NCBI GenBank assembly: GCA_029962745.1
Contig: CM057169.1
Location: 23,080,510 to 23,144,509 of the forward strand
From: Echinometra lucunter
Taxonomy: Eukaryota; Echinodermata; Echinoidea; Camarodonta; Echinometridae
DNA: 64,000 nucleotides
Direction: 5' to 3'
Below are positions 12,641 to 24,779 of the stretch, piece after piece. Within the stretch, counting starts at the first letter, position 1; each line of letters begins with the position of its first letter. The notes beneath the pieces were generated by a model that had not been told where the DNA came from, made no database searches, and saw nothing but the letters and a program-made list of their open reading frames with translations. The position numbers and the translations under genes were made by a program.

Positions 12641-13534
12641 GGGCTGTAAATTTAGCACCATGTTCGGGTTCAGTCCGGTTCGGTAGAGTTCGGCACTTTT
12701 ATTTCCGAATTTTGGTTCGGTTCGGGGGTTCGGCAAAACAGTATTAAAAAAAATAATAAAAGGGTGAGCATCGATAACACATGACCACTAGAACCCTCTC
12801 TATCCTTCCTGCATTTGGAAGTCACTGTTTCTTATAAAAATATTTTGTACCACAAAAAATAGTTACTGGATTTATTGCATGATTCTTTGTTATTTATTTT
12901 ATTTTCTGAATAAAAGTGAAAGATAATTTTCATATACTGATTAATAGAAAACAATAAAAAATGTTTTAAAAATTGAAACAATGGAAAGGAACGAAAATAT
13001 TAAAAGAAATTATCAATAAATCAGTTTTTTTTCTATTCTTAATTTTTTTGGAATATTTATTTAGTATTATGATCGATCATGACTGTTAATCGATCACAAC
13101 TGTTTTTAACGATCGATTACAGTCGTGAGTATCTTTGGGCATATTTTGAAGCTTTTTAACATGATTTTGGGGGAAAACAACTAATATTCATGGTGCCAAA
13201 TATTATGAAATTTATCAGAATCAAAGGAAAAATGAGACACAAGCTGTATTAAGTGTTTTTCTATCTTTTATTTAAGAAAAACTTTTAGAAGATGAATTAA
13301 AAGAAATCTCACCAATAAATGTATGTATTAATTTTTTTTAATAAAGCAAAGGTGTGTCTCGTATTTAGCATAACTAATTCAGGACAAGGTCTTCACCGAG
13401 GGCTGAATCAATGATCCTGTATTATAAACTGCCGAACTTCCGAACTTGGCCTTTGAGTTCGGTTCGGTTCGGTCCTGTTCGGAAGTGCTATGTTCGGCGA
13501 ATTTCCGTTCGGTTCGGCGGTTCGGTAACAGCCC
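12641..13534. mobile_element. hAT-like non-autonomous element with GTTCGG arrays, copy 1
   Basis: It is flanked by TAAATA on both sides (12635-12640 and 13535-13540). It has short inverted termini GGGCTGT...ACAGCCC. Inside both ends are clusters of GTTCGG/GGTTCGGTTCGG repeats. The interior is very A+T-rich and non-coding. A second copy in the opposite orientation lies at 29084-30003. Short termini plus subterminal hexamer arrays fit the hAT superfamily, although the readable target duplication is 6 rather than 8 bp. Confidence 0.7.
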
Positions 13535-14206
13535 TAAATATAAAGGCCTTGATTGCTGCAGTCTGTATGACGTTAACTGTAGTACTGTATGCTTCATTCT
13601 GAGTATAGTAGACATACATCACAGTACATGTACATGTAGAACCTTTGTTGCATGCAGCTACTCTGCTCATATCAATCTGCCATTCATTCACACAACATGC
13701 CATTGTTTACGTTTACAGATGTACATAGACTACATGGTACACAGTGAGTTTCAGTCTTACTTTTAGGCTTAGCTGGTAATACAAACAAATAAGAGGGTGA
13801 CAAGGCAGGGGGGGGGGGTGTGCTTGACTATGAAATAAAGCCTACAGTCAGGCTACAATGAAACTGACAATATCAAAAACTTTCTAAACCTTACTACATG
13901 GACATGTAATGCATGTACATCAGTCTTTTTTTACCTCAACGCCAGAGATTAGAGTATTTTCATTACAAATATTTTGGCATTATGGAAGACAGGACAGGAA
14001 ACCACTCGTTCAGTGCATTCAGTGCATATAAACACTTAATTTTTATGAAAGTGAAATGAAAAAAAAAACCGAAAAAAACAAAAACAAAACAAAACACACC
14101 CATAAGTCAAGCTCACACAGCTAAAGTGTATCCAAGAATTGTTTGTATGCATTGCAAAATTCAAACGTAAAACAAGCAAATTAACACCACTTTTACATGT
14201 ATTTTA

Positions 14207-14848
14207 AAGGAAAAGGAAACCCTGGAGACAATTCAATTTTGATGAAATGAGAGGATAGAGAGAAGCAATTTAAAAAAAAGGTAATTCAAGATCGGTTTCA
14301 AAGCTTTCAAATGAGAAAGTTATGAAAGATTGAAAAGTCTTGATGTACTTTATATGGCGATCCTCAAATTGGCAATATTACTTCAAAATGGCAGGTTTTT
14401 GGTGGTCAACTCTCCATATGTTTAGTACACAAAGTTTCACATTCTCTCCACTGTCTCCCAAGGTGCAGCTTGTCTTTTTCTTACATGTAGCTCAACATAC
14501 ACAGTGTATAAATGGGAAAATGTATTTGACAACTTAGGTTGAGTTTACATAGAGGAAAGTTGTAGCTCAATTTATGGCAAATGTCTGAAATATTTTGTAC
14601 AAAACTTTAAACATACATAATTCATATGGGGAGTTGTCCACAAAAACCTGCCATTTTTAAGTGATACCAATCTGAGGATTGCCATAGAAAGTACTGGTAT
14701 AAAATCAAGACTTTTTCAAACTTTCATAACTTTCTCATTTTGAAACAGATTTTGATTTACAAACACACTGTATCTTTTTTTAAATTCCTTCTCTCTATCC
14801 TCTCTTTTCATTTCAAAATTGAACTGTCTCCAGGGTTTCTTTTTCCTA
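14207..14848. mobile_element. Foldback element with ~200 bp inverted arms
   Basis: The left arm (from about 14207, containing GGAAACCCTGGAGACAATTC) is repeated as a complement at the right (to about 14848). The match includes the GAGAGGATAGAG block, the AACTTTCTCATTT block and the AAAACCTGCCATTTT/AAAATGGCAGGTTTTT block. The central spacer is roughly 200 bp. No coding capacity. Confidence 0.7.
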
Positions 14849-15107
14849 CTATCATATGAAACAATACATGTACATGTAGATATCAACTAAAACAAGAAAA
14901 TTATATCGTTACGATGAGTCATGATTGTTGATGCATGATGAGTTATGGTCCATTATAAATCAGTAAAATCACAATGTTCCCTTTCACACCTTGCTAGTAA
15001 TAAACCCTGTTAGTTGAAGCATAACAAATTATGGTCCATTAATGATTCACAGCAAAGTCTGAAAATGGATAATGTAATTAATGGATCGTAACTTGTCACG
15101 CCTTAAT

Positions 15108-16843
15108 CAAGACTCCACACTAACTTTTTTTCTTGGTGGCCCGTTTGGGCCACCAAAATTAGCATTTTCAAAATTTTTTGGTGGCCCGAGAATGAAATTT
15201 GGTGGCCCGAAAAAAAACAAAGAAAAACATAAGAAATCTAATAATTATTATAAAACGTTGTTAGAATGATTAAAAACCATTGTTTTACCCTCCTATGCCC
15301 TGAAATGATCATATTCAATGATAAAGTTGCAGATTATTTTATGATTCTTCCTTTCAATGACCCTTCAATGTAGGGCTGTTTTGAAAGCCCATTTTTGGTA
15401 TTTGTTTAAACGGTCATTTTTTTTTGACGATTAATCGACTACTCGGTACTTTCATTTGGCCAGTCGCCCGACCACTCCAGCTGTTCGTAGCCTGCCACCA
15501 TTCAGCCCCCACGCCGGAGCAGCACCTGTGCTGCAGCACCGAAATGAGGCCAGTCCCATACCCATATAGCAGCGTGTGCAATATCCCTAACGATAATGTC
15601 CGATTTTCATAAAGAAACTTGGCAATAAAGCAGCTTTGAAAAGAACTGTATTGCTTGTCCAGTTCATAAAAATTCAAATCATAGCCTCCTACCTATTTTT
15701 GTGAGGACCGAATAAAAAATCCTGGTCAAATAAAGCCAAAAAGATCGGCATTTGCTTGATATTTCATCGATAATTGGTGAAATCATGTTTCAATTATTTG
15801 TCAGCTGACAAGAGATGGCGCCAACCCGGAAGTGGAGCGTAACAGTCAGTGCACAAAATCCCATTCGGCCGTGTTGAAACTACGTGTACATTACGATGAA
15901 AGCGCTTAGCAGTCATTTGAAATCGAACTCCAATGATTGAAATCCCCATCACAAATAGCTAGCAAGGGCATATAACTAACGAACAAGCGCTTACTTGCAA
16001 GTATGAATGTTTTTTTCTTGGTAATATCCTTTCGTCTTCGTTCATTGCTATGTTCCAAAAATATTTTGTCACACTGACTGTGATAGTGTATCTTTGATTA
16101 CGTTAGTGAGCTCACTTACTTACGGTGCATATCGCTGTGGTGAACGATGGTGCATTGCACGATTAAGTCGCTCTCTCACACACACACATTAGGGCTTACG
16201 GCTTCTGAATATTATTGAAACATTTGTTTTTCTGCGCGAGACATAAGAGTTTGGTGATCAAAAAAGATATTCTCATGTGAATTTAAGGCATCTAAATGAC
16301 ATCATCACACCTTAAAACTTTGAAATGGAGAGAAACATTCTTGATTTCATTAATGATTTCGCATTTTTGATGGATCATTCTGAAGTTCAAGCTATGTTTC
16401 CGAGTAGTCGATAGAAATTCTATTATTAGTGTAGTGACATTTTCGGACGTTTAATCGTGTATTAGACTCGAAACAGGCCTAGTGTGGTGCGCGGAAAATA
16501 CACACGGCCGCAGACCGAGGCCTATATACGTGTATATACTGCCATAAGACTAATCTAACTTTCATTCGAGGTCGGCTAGCTCAATGCAACTAGATCCAGG
16601 TGCAATTAGAGTGATGTTGCGCTAACTCAAACTGTGTCGTCGCTGATGAACCGCGAACAAACTGACTTGCAATTCGGATCACGGAAGGAACAAAAATGTG
16701 TACAATTAACACGCACGTAAATCGCGTTAACTTAAAATTTTCTGGTTGCCCTATTCGGGCCACCAAACTTATTACTTTTTGAAAAAATGGTGGCCCAGAA
16801 GCCAATTTTGGTGGCCCCGGGCCACCGCTAATGTCGAGCCTTG
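15108..16843. mobile_element. hAT-like element with GGTGGCCCG subterminal repeats
   Basis: Perfect 7-bp flanking duplications CCTTAAT lie at 15101-15107 and 16844-16850. The termini CAAGACTCCACACTAAC and CAAGGCTCGACATTAGC (complement) are inverted. Several GGTGGCCC/GGGCCACC repeats lie just inside both ends. The interior, about 1.7 kb, encodes nothing recognisable. It contains an inner pair of inverted motifs (ATCGACTACTCGG near 15432 and its complement near 16400), suggesting a nested element. The target length and terminal structure fit hAT. Confidence 0.7.
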
Positions 16844-16941
16844 CCTTAATTATCTAACGATTAACACAGTACTCATCTTCATCTTCAACGCCAATATAAT
16901 TTTATCTTAGCAATAACAGGTGATGTACATGTAGAATGGGG

Positions 16942-17164
16942 GGTTGTGTGTCCGGAAAATGAAGCCTTCTCTGTCTTTGGATTCAACAAAAACTTTTCAT
17001 TAAATAGCACTAATCATCATCACTGATATTTGTTCGCTACATTGTCTAAGCTAAGACAAGTGTTAGAAAATCTAAGAAATACATGTACATGTACTGCTTG
17101 TAAACTTCTTTAAATGGCTGCTTTAAATCGAATGCCCAGATACACAACCTGTCGGACACACAAC
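16942..17164. repeat. Inverted-ended repeat, family B copy 1
   Basis: The termini GGTTGTGTGTCCGG and CGGACACACAAC are inverted. The interior includes GTCTTTGGATTCAACAAAAAC and a CTAATCATCATC block, both shared with the diverged copy at 27049-27227. Probably a MITE. Confidence 0.6.
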
Positions 17165-18000
17165 ATCTGGGTATATACATATACATTTGCGCACCTATCA
17201 TTTCACTTGAAATTGACAAGCCTTTCCTTAGGTATTCCTCTAATGGCTGGCCTCATTTGAATCCTCATATCCTATAGATTGACTGTGCCAAAAATCTTGT
17301 TAAAATTCAAGTAAGGACAATGTTATTTTCACAAGAAAAGGCGACGGTGTCAATTTGACACTAAAACACGAAAGGTTCCCTTGTCTGCGCACTCATTCAC
17401 TTTGTAAGCAGTTCGGGATTTTTTGTAAAAAAATTGTATGAACGGTGGCATTTTCAAGACTTGTGAATAAAAAGACATAAAATAGACTAGACGTTTTCAC
17501 CAGTTTTTCCTCATTTTTTCACTGATTTATTTCCTTAAAATTAATATAAAGATGATGTGTTCGTTGCGTCTTTTGTGAGATTAGAATTGCGCAGATACAG
17601 GGATGTGCGGACATGGGCACTGCACAGACATGGGGGCACCAAACCATACTGTAATTTATTGTGTTGTATTTCACTGGATTAAATTAAAAAGTCTCAAAAC
17701 TTCAAAACTTAAATTGCTTGTTTAATGTATGAATTTATCAGGGTGTACAAAAAAAGTTTTGGATACACTGTAGTCTTGTCAAGTTGTAAATTAGACTTAA
17801 CTTAACAGCAGGGTCTCACAAGGTACTTCTAATGTCTGAGAAACAATTTGTCAATAGGGGTCTACATGTAAAGACAAGTGGTGAAATGCAATTCAAATTG
17901 ACTTTAACTTCATTAAAATCATGAAAATTGAAAATGCAATCTTTTTAATTTTAGCTTAGTTAAGGAAAAAAAAAAGGAAAAAAAAGATAAATATCTCGGC
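17165..18000. other. Spacer downstream of the candidate small gene
   Basis: A+T-rich. Minus-strand AATAAA signals (TTTATT on the plus strand) lie near 17655-17660 and 17526-17531 and could end a minus-strand transcript from 18354. Nothing else seen. Confidence 0.4.
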
Positions 18001-18354
18001 TCACATTGTTTGGCCAAACTGCAAGGTCATAGAATCGAACAAGTCGATGATGGATTCCTGGCTATTGGATCTTGAAGCCAGCCTCGACCCAGGAGTAGAA
18101 CCACATCGCGAACCAGGCAAGGAGCTCGGTGCTGATCGTGGAGAGTCACGGAAACTACTGGCAGAGAACTCACTGAAGCTTCCACTACTGGATTGTCTCG
18201 TACCGGTGCTTTTGCCCGGGCTGTATACATGCACATCCGAATGGTCGGCGTTCTCTTGGCCATTTTCTGCCCTTGACAGCAATTTTCTCTGACTGTTCTC
18301 GCTCTGATCCATTTTGGTCATTTTGTCGATAGGACCGCCATCCCTTTTTGTCAT
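18001..18354 (-). CDS. Candidate small serine-rich protein, function unknown
   Basis: A 117-residue frame from ATG at 18354 to TGA at 18001. The frame is open further upstream, to a TGA at about 18448. The start ATG has A at -3. The product is hydrophilic: charged N-terminal third, then a Ser/Gly/Arg/Pro-rich middle with repeated GSR and SRS-like steps, and an acidic-hydrophobic tail containing SIIDLFDSM. I see no known domain, signal peptide or membrane segment. Support for coding is the local rise in G+C over the surrounding A+T-rich spacer, the low-complexity but protein-like composition, minus-strand AATAAA about 350 bp downstream, and a CRE-like TTACGTCA at 18454-18461 just upstream. It may be the last exon of a larger gene or a chance frame. 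I do not recognise a homologue. Confidence 0.45.
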   Translation of the reverse strand: MTKRDGGPIDKMTKMDQSENSQRKLLSRAENGQENADHSDVHVYSPGKSTGTRQSSSGSFSEFSASSFRDSPRSAPSSLPGSRCGSTPGSRLASRSNSQESIIDLFDSMTLQFGQTM

Positions 18355-18453
18355 AATGGTTCGATTTTGATGATAATTTCCACGAAATCCTGCAGATGCA
18401 CATGCAGGATGGTCTTTGCTGTCCTGTAGTCCGCCATGAATTATCCTTCATTC

Positions 18454-18461
18454 TTACGTCA
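18454..18461 (-). promoter_or_regulatory. CRE-like site (TGACGTAA on minus strand)
   Basis: TTACGTCA on the plus strand, a close match to the CREB/ATF binding consensus. It is about 100 bp upstream of the candidate start at 18354 and beside a GGCGC block. Functional role inferred only from position. Confidence 0.3.
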
Positions 18462-21400
18462 TCACGGCGCTGTCCAAACGAGAGAAATGGGGGTTACTTG
18501 ATACCATAAAGATTCATCTAAAATCAATAGTACCAAAATATAGGATAGAAAATTATCTGAATTTAACAAAAATTATATTTTATATAATTTGGAAGTCATT
18601 TGGTTTTAAAATAAACTTAAGAAAGTTTTTATTTGTGTATTCTATTTATTCTACCTATTTCTAAATGGAATAGGCTTTGATATCGATCGACAGCTCATTT
18701 TCCTTATATCATAAGGGCCAATCACGCTGTCTGTAGATCGTACTGTATCATAGAGATACATACTAATTATACCTGTTGTATGTTTAGATTTTTCCTTCAA
18801 TATCTTCTACGTTTCTATAAAATGCAAAATGTGCAAATTCTAACCTATTTGAATTGAAGCTGGAATGTGATTGTTTGATACTGGTAGCTGTTACAAATAA
18901 TTTGCGTAATATATCGAGTAGTAACGAGAGAATGAAAAATCATGATAGGTTACAAGAATTTTATTATTGTCGAGATGCTCTCCATGGTCGTCCCCATTTC
19001 TAAACAAATAATCATATAAACATGATTGAAAACTATGAAGACAATTTTATCTGGATACCACTTTATTGTCAGGCTATCAGCTGAAATAGCCTTTTTCGAG
19101 GACCGCACAAAGAAACCAAAAAAAAAATGGTATCCAGCTCCCGGATCCAGCTATGTCAAAGTGTCTAATTCTACAGAACTTTTTTTTCTTTTATAATTCA
19201 CAACACAGGACAACCCAGTCATGTTCGGGAGACGAGACTCGTGGCCCCTAACTCTCGAACTCTGCTGGATTGTTGTGAATTATAAACGAAAACTATGACA
19301 GAAGGCAGTTTGACGCATAGCTGAATATGATACCACTATGTCTTTATTGCCGCCGATCTTTTGGCTAAACATGGAGGGCGCATAACGAAACAAACATATT
19401 AAACAAATGGAACGACAAGCATATAAAATATCGATGGAAGACGTAATAAATGCAACAATGATTAACGTTTCAAAATATTTCAAATCATATTTATGTAGTT
19501 TATATACTAGCAGTTCTTTGAAAAAAAGTCTATCCAGTCCATATTCAACATATTAAAAAATAAATCATATAGCAGGGCTAAACACTTTTAAAAATGCATG
19601 ATATGGCTAAAAAGTTTGCCACTTCATTCTCTAGATGTGTCCAGATTATTGTTTATTTCTGAATCATTTTAGAACAAAAAAATTTAAAAATGAGGGAGTG
19701 GGGCTGAAAAAAAGAATTAAGGAGGAGTACTGGAGGAGACTACAAACTCGCGTTTAATTTTACTTGCCTTACACGATAAAAAAGAAAAAGAGAAATCATT
19801 ATTATTGATGATTATCTTACTTATCATACAACAGGATATTATAAATATAGTGAAAAGTTGGAAAGTTTTTCATATAACCTCTCAAGATTCTGTAAACAAA
19901 AGTTAACCACCCCATCCCTAAAGTATTTTGATGAAGCAAAGAAAAATATGTGAAAATATTCATGTTCCAATGATAAAAGAAAAGGTATTAAATAATATTG
20001 ATAAGAAAGCCAGATAGGAAGAGAAAATCCAGCAAAAACACTCACCAGAGAAATGGCTTTGTTTCACAATACAGACGTTGTACACTCAGATGGTTCCAAA
20101 CTTCCAATAATCAATATTGCATTTCTGCACCGAATTTGTGTAAAATTCAGGTTAAATCAAGCAGTGCGTGTACATTCTGATTATTGATTATTGCATGATG
20201 AAACAAATGAACATTTGTTTCTTTTTTGTTGTTGTTTTAGTTTTTTTATTTTAATGCCACCTGGTTAGGAGAGTATGGGAATACTTTGAAAAGGATGTAA
20301 CAAAACTATCGAAAATATTTCTTTTGGAATCACACCTACTATAAATAAAGCCCTATAAATTCACTTATCATTTGGCTTAAGTGGATAATTTATAAAATTA
20401 AATTGGCTGAAATTCACCTTTGTACCGCAGAAAGCTTTTAACCAGGTTTATTCGCTTATGAAACAGCTATTTATTTTTTTAGGAGGGGGGGGGTGAAAAT
20501 ATGAAGCAAGATTTTATTTGAAAGATGTTGGTCAAATCCTAATATAATCTTTTCGACTTTTGATAAGATGTTTTAATCGACAATGTATACAATTTTGCTA
20601 AGGTCCTCTATTATTGTTATATGTTTGTGTACTGTTAGTGGCATATTATTATTATAATGTGACTGGTCATTGTTCACTCATCTAGCTTTTTTGCACATTA
20701 TGAACGCACATACTCTACTATTATTGATAAAATGCCATACTGCGGTGGAAAAATGCAAAAAAAAAAAAAAAAATCTGATGATATAATATAGATAAAAAGA
20801 AGGACATCCAATATTCAAAGAATATCGATGAATGAATAAAATGACATTATACTATCCAGCGAAAAGGGATTTTCCCCTCCCTTTTCCACAAGCTTCCACT
20901 CATCTTTACTTTCTATTTGTATTTTTTGTTGAATAGCAATCCAATATAAGGGATGAAAAGAAAGTATAAAATAAGATTTCATGACTGAAATATTTAGATA
21001 TGAGGTTACGGGAGCATTTAAATGGCGAAGGGGACATCAGTATGGGCCTCATGGGCTTTCCAATATTTTGAGTCAATAGTGATCATGTTTTTCAGCAAGA
21101 AAGCAGTCCTCATCTGGCCAAGGCCTAATTTCTTTGGATAGGCAAGGGGTATGCAGTGGCGGAGGAAGGGGGGGGGGGGGGTACTCACACTCCTTTCTAA
21201 AACACCGTGTTGAACCTAAAAATTTATAATATTAATAAAACAATTGGGCCACAATTTCGAATTCGAATTGCATTATGCCGCATCATTTGGCTCTCGCTCC
21301 GTTGGGCTATCTATTGAAGAGATTAGAAACCTAGATCGCATTCTCTTTATCCTTGAAAATGTGGTCTCATGGAAAGTTTCATATTGTGTATGATGAAATT

Positions 21401-21730
21401 TGCATTACGGCAGAGCAGAAAATGGCAAAATTATCTGGTAGGTTTTTAAGCAATCATATTGGATAACCTTGCAATAACATTTTTATTGATGACTTTAAAT
21501 GTAGGTTGTCATTTTTGTCTTGGTTGAATATTGAAGAGGGGGCAACTGCCCCAAATACACTGGTCTCAATAATGAAAGTGAAAATTAGGCGAGGCATTTC
21601 TTTTTTAAGGAGGGAGAATAAAAATTTAAAAAATGTAGAAGCGGGCGTCGGTATGTGACTCGCTATCATAATTCCCTTTATTTCATGCACCCTCCCCTTC
21701 TCCCTCCTCCTGCCCCCCTCCCCTCTTTCT

Positions 21731-21732
<2 letters not shown>
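18462..21732. other. Intergenic; two small foldbacks, no gene
   Basis: Contains a small palindrome with arms CTGGATACCA (19051-19060) and TGGTATCCAG (19128-19137), and the short MITE at 19190-19286. Homopolymers include A runs at 20757-20773 and G runs near 20484 and 21170. The remainder is A+T-rich with no coding signal. Confidence 0.45.
19190..19286. mobile_element. 97-bp MITE
   Basis: Inverted ends TTTATAATTCACAACA and TGTTGTGAATTATAAA enclose about 65 bp. No coding potential; superfamily not assigned. Confidence 0.55.

Positions 21733-21783
<51 letters not shown>
21733..21783. repeat. (CT)n microsatellite
   Basis: About 25 CT units, continuing after a short interruption into C-rich and CT-rich sequence up to about 21830. 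Confidence 0.9.
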
Positions 21784-21784
<1 letters not shown>

Positions 21785-22143
21785 CTCCGTCTCTCTCCCC
21801 CCCCCCCCTCTCTCTCATCTGTGTCTCTTTCATCTTGCCTGCAGTTTTAGTCTAATAATAATTATTTCTCAATGTGCTGTACCAAGCTGATAGTTGGCGC
21901 TATTCCACCTAAATCTACTCTGACCTAATTCTGGCAGCGGTATGCGACAACAGGGAGATGCCTGAATACCATGCAGGCCTATTTTCCAATTTCAGTAATT
22001 TCCCCCTTACTTCCACCACAAAAAAGTGTCAGAAATATGGCGAGTGAGAGCAACGAACGCACAGGGAAAAAGAAGAGCTAATATTCGGGCAAAACTCGCT
22101 AAATATCCTCATATAATGCCTTGCACTTAAACCTCCCCATAAT

Positions 22144-22463
22144 CCTTTCTTTTTTTAAAAATATATTTTTGTGTTTATTAAGAAGTCAATACATCATACA
22201 ATCTTTGCAAGCAGATATAAGTAATAGCATACAAAAATAACGTCAAATTACAATATTTACAGATGATTAAGATGATCAGTGAAAAAGAAAAAAAAAAAGG
22301 AAAAAGAAAAAGAAAAGGCAGAATACATGTACATATTATAACAATTACATGAACAAGAACCACCGAAATTGGAGTACAGTGATACCAAGATGTCCCCCGA
22401 CCCAAAATAAACAGGAGAACAGTGCCGTTACAAGCTGTTCAGACAGCAGAAATGCCAGACCAC
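22144..22463 (-). mobile_element. Retroposed fragment with 13-bp target duplication
   Basis: The 13-mer ACCTCCCCATAAT occurs at 22131-22143 and again at 22464-22476, flanking this insert exactly. Read on the minus strand, the insert ends with AATAAACACAAAAATATAT and an A-rich tail just before the left duplication. That is the structure of an RNA-derived insertion. No protein is recognised in it. It may be a LINE 3' end or a retroposed transcript tail. Confidence 0.65.
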
Positions 22464-22687
22464 ACCTCCCCATAATTCTTATAAATCCTTTGCATTAATT
22501 ATTAGAACAAAAGTTCGACGATAATAATGATGAAAATGATTAAAACAATCATAGGAGATGATGAGAAAAGATGAGAGGATCGGAGCCCCCCCCCCCCCCC
22601 CAGCCTCTATCTACTTAACAAGGAGCACATTAAAAAATTGCTTTCATAATGGAAGCATACGCAGCATAATGAATGAGGGCTCCGGAA

Positions 22688-22929
22688 TGGGTGATTTCAA
22701 GTTTGGTGTTAGTGCTGGTGTTGGTGTTAGAAACACAATTTAGATTGCTTTCCATAGCTCCAACACCTAATCTGAGTTTACAAAAGTGGTCCAAATGCCA
22801 TTATTGACAGCTCAACTCCAAGTGACAGTTGTCCCAAGACCAGTTTTATCTTTAATTTGGAGCTGCGTTGATGTAAAAATCAACCCAACACTAACATCAA
22901 AAGGTAAACACCAAACTTGAAATCGCCCA
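22688..22929. mobile_element. MITE, ends TGGGTGATTTCAAGTTTGGT
   Basis: The left terminus TGGGTGATTTCAAGTTTGGT is matched by the right terminus read in complement (TGGGCGATTTCAAGTTTGGT). The 242-bp interior is non-coding and also carries TTGGTGTT/AACACCAA pairings. Superfamily not assigned. Confidence 0.65.
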
Positions 22930-23109
22930 GTGTGTAGATCCATGAACACGTATTATAATAGTCCTGCAAGTAAATAAAATGCAGAAGACATGCAGACTTG
23001 ATTTTTTTTTCTTCATACGTTCCCCGTTGTATCATGTCTTTCTACAGTGAGTTCCAATTTTATCACAAGCGGGGACTCCGGGGAGGAGGCCGCCGGTCTT
23101 ATAATCCCA

Positions 23110-23340
23110 ATGCACGGTCGGCGCCAGGGTATATTTTGGTTATTTTGATGCGGGGGGGGGGGGGGGGGGCTGGAGGGGGAGTTTTTAACCTTAGCCCTTA
23201 TTTGAGTTTGTTTCTTCTTCTTCTTCTTCTTCTTCTTCTTCTTCTTCTTCTTTCCCCTTTAATCACTTGAAAACAAAAACCATGGGGGGGGGGGGGGGGC
23301 GGCTACCCTCTGCCCTGTAGCCCGCCCCTGCCCCACCGTG
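23110..23340. repeat. Poly-G/(TTC)n composite repeat, copy 1
   Basis: The sequence GGCGCCAGGGTAT, TTTTGATG plus a long G run, then TTTGAGTTTGTTT, a (TTC)n array at 23216-23251 and a CCCGCCCCTG end recurs in the same order at 49828-50162. It looks like an interspersed element with expanded internal simple repeats. Confidence 0.5.
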
Positions 23341-24082
23341 ATAATTATACGTCTATTTCATTTCATTATACTTTTGTAAAACTTGTCGTTAAAGACAGTT
23401 GACGCCGATTTCATAATTGCGCCGTTTTATGAGATTGCGCCGATTTGTAATGAAGCAGCTCAGCTGTTATGAAAAAAAAAAAAAATGAGGGGGGGGGGGG
23501 CACCAGCGAATCCGCGCCTCTGATGTAGTCCTAGCCGAGTCCTAGGATGTAAAACTGAGAAATCAGTGGATTGATTGAAGAACGCAAACTTACAGAATCG
23601 CAATTTATTCTCCCATCTCAGTGATATAGGCATTTAAGGCTCAACACAACTTACCTCGCCTTTTTAATATCGCAATAAAAATAAAGAAATTAAACATCAT
23701 CACAATGATACAGCAGTGCTCCCCCCCCCGAAAAAAGTGAAAATAATAATGATAGGCATTATAAAGCTAAACGGCATCTTTCATTTAACAAGCATGTAAA
23801 ACAGATAAAAGCAAGAGGAAGGAATACGAATAACATAAGTAAAAACAGCCGTCCCGGCTGCACTTGTTGAAGATTACAGGACGGGAGAAAGGAGAAATGG
23901 CACAGAGGAAAAGAGAGCGCCCCGGAGAGCGCCATCACAGGAAAAGAAGAGAAAGAAGGACATGTAGAGATAGGGTGTGAAAAGAATGTAGATGAATGAG
24001 TCGGGAGAGAAAGAAAGAGAGATGGGAGGGGTTTAAGAGAAACAAAGCTTATAGGCGAGCTCTTCAATCCTCTTGGCATGCC

Positions 24083-24107
24083 GGGGGGGGGGGGGGGGGG
24101 GGGGGGG
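24083..24107. repeat. 25-base poly-G run
   Basis: The longest of several G or C homopolymers between 20 and 24.2 kb (also 21170, 22586, 23153, 23285 and 23490). A purine-rich block follows at about 24190-24500 (AAAAG, GAGA and GAAGAA runs). Confidence 0.9.
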
Positions 24108-24779
24108 ACCTGAGGGGGGCCGAGGGGCGATATAGGGGCGAGGGGTAGTCAAACATATTGCTGTATACATAGGCCTACACATGCGCATGTGCAATAAATA
24201 AAAGAAGACAAAAAAAGAAAAACCAGAAAAAACAAGAAAAGAAAAAATGAGAAAAGAAAAGAAAAGAAAAGAAAAGGTAGAGAGAGAAAGAGAGAGAGAG
24301 AATGAGAGAGAATTAAGTGTAGAAAAGAAAAAAATGAGTGCAGCATGCAGGAAAATAGGAAGAACAAAAGTAGAAGAAAAAAATTATAAGGAAGAGAAAA
24401 AAAAAAGAACTTGTAGAAGAACAAGATCTTGTAGAAGAAGAAAAAAAAAAGAATAAGAAGTGGAATGATGAAGAAAAAGAAGTGGAATGAAGAAGAAGAA
24501 GAAGCGTGTGTAGAAATTGGCCCTGTCTATGCTGTAAATACCCATTTGAGTCAGGTATCGTCTTTACATTAATCTATCAGCTGATTGGTCAGAGAAGTAC
24601 AACACGTAAATATTTTATACCACTGGAATTCCAAAAAAAATATCTTAAGAACGTAATTGGCCGCTGTAAAGCAATAAATATATATATATATTGATGATTA
24701 ATTAGAAAATAGTAGAAAGATATGTTTTTTAGACATGATGATCTTAATTTTCTGGCTAAGATAAGCTTCTTTCATTCAG

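Noticed and set aside
13379..13766. Several frames of 63-106 residues with FGSVRS-type repeats
   Set aside because: They translate the GTTCGG arrays of the hAT-like element.
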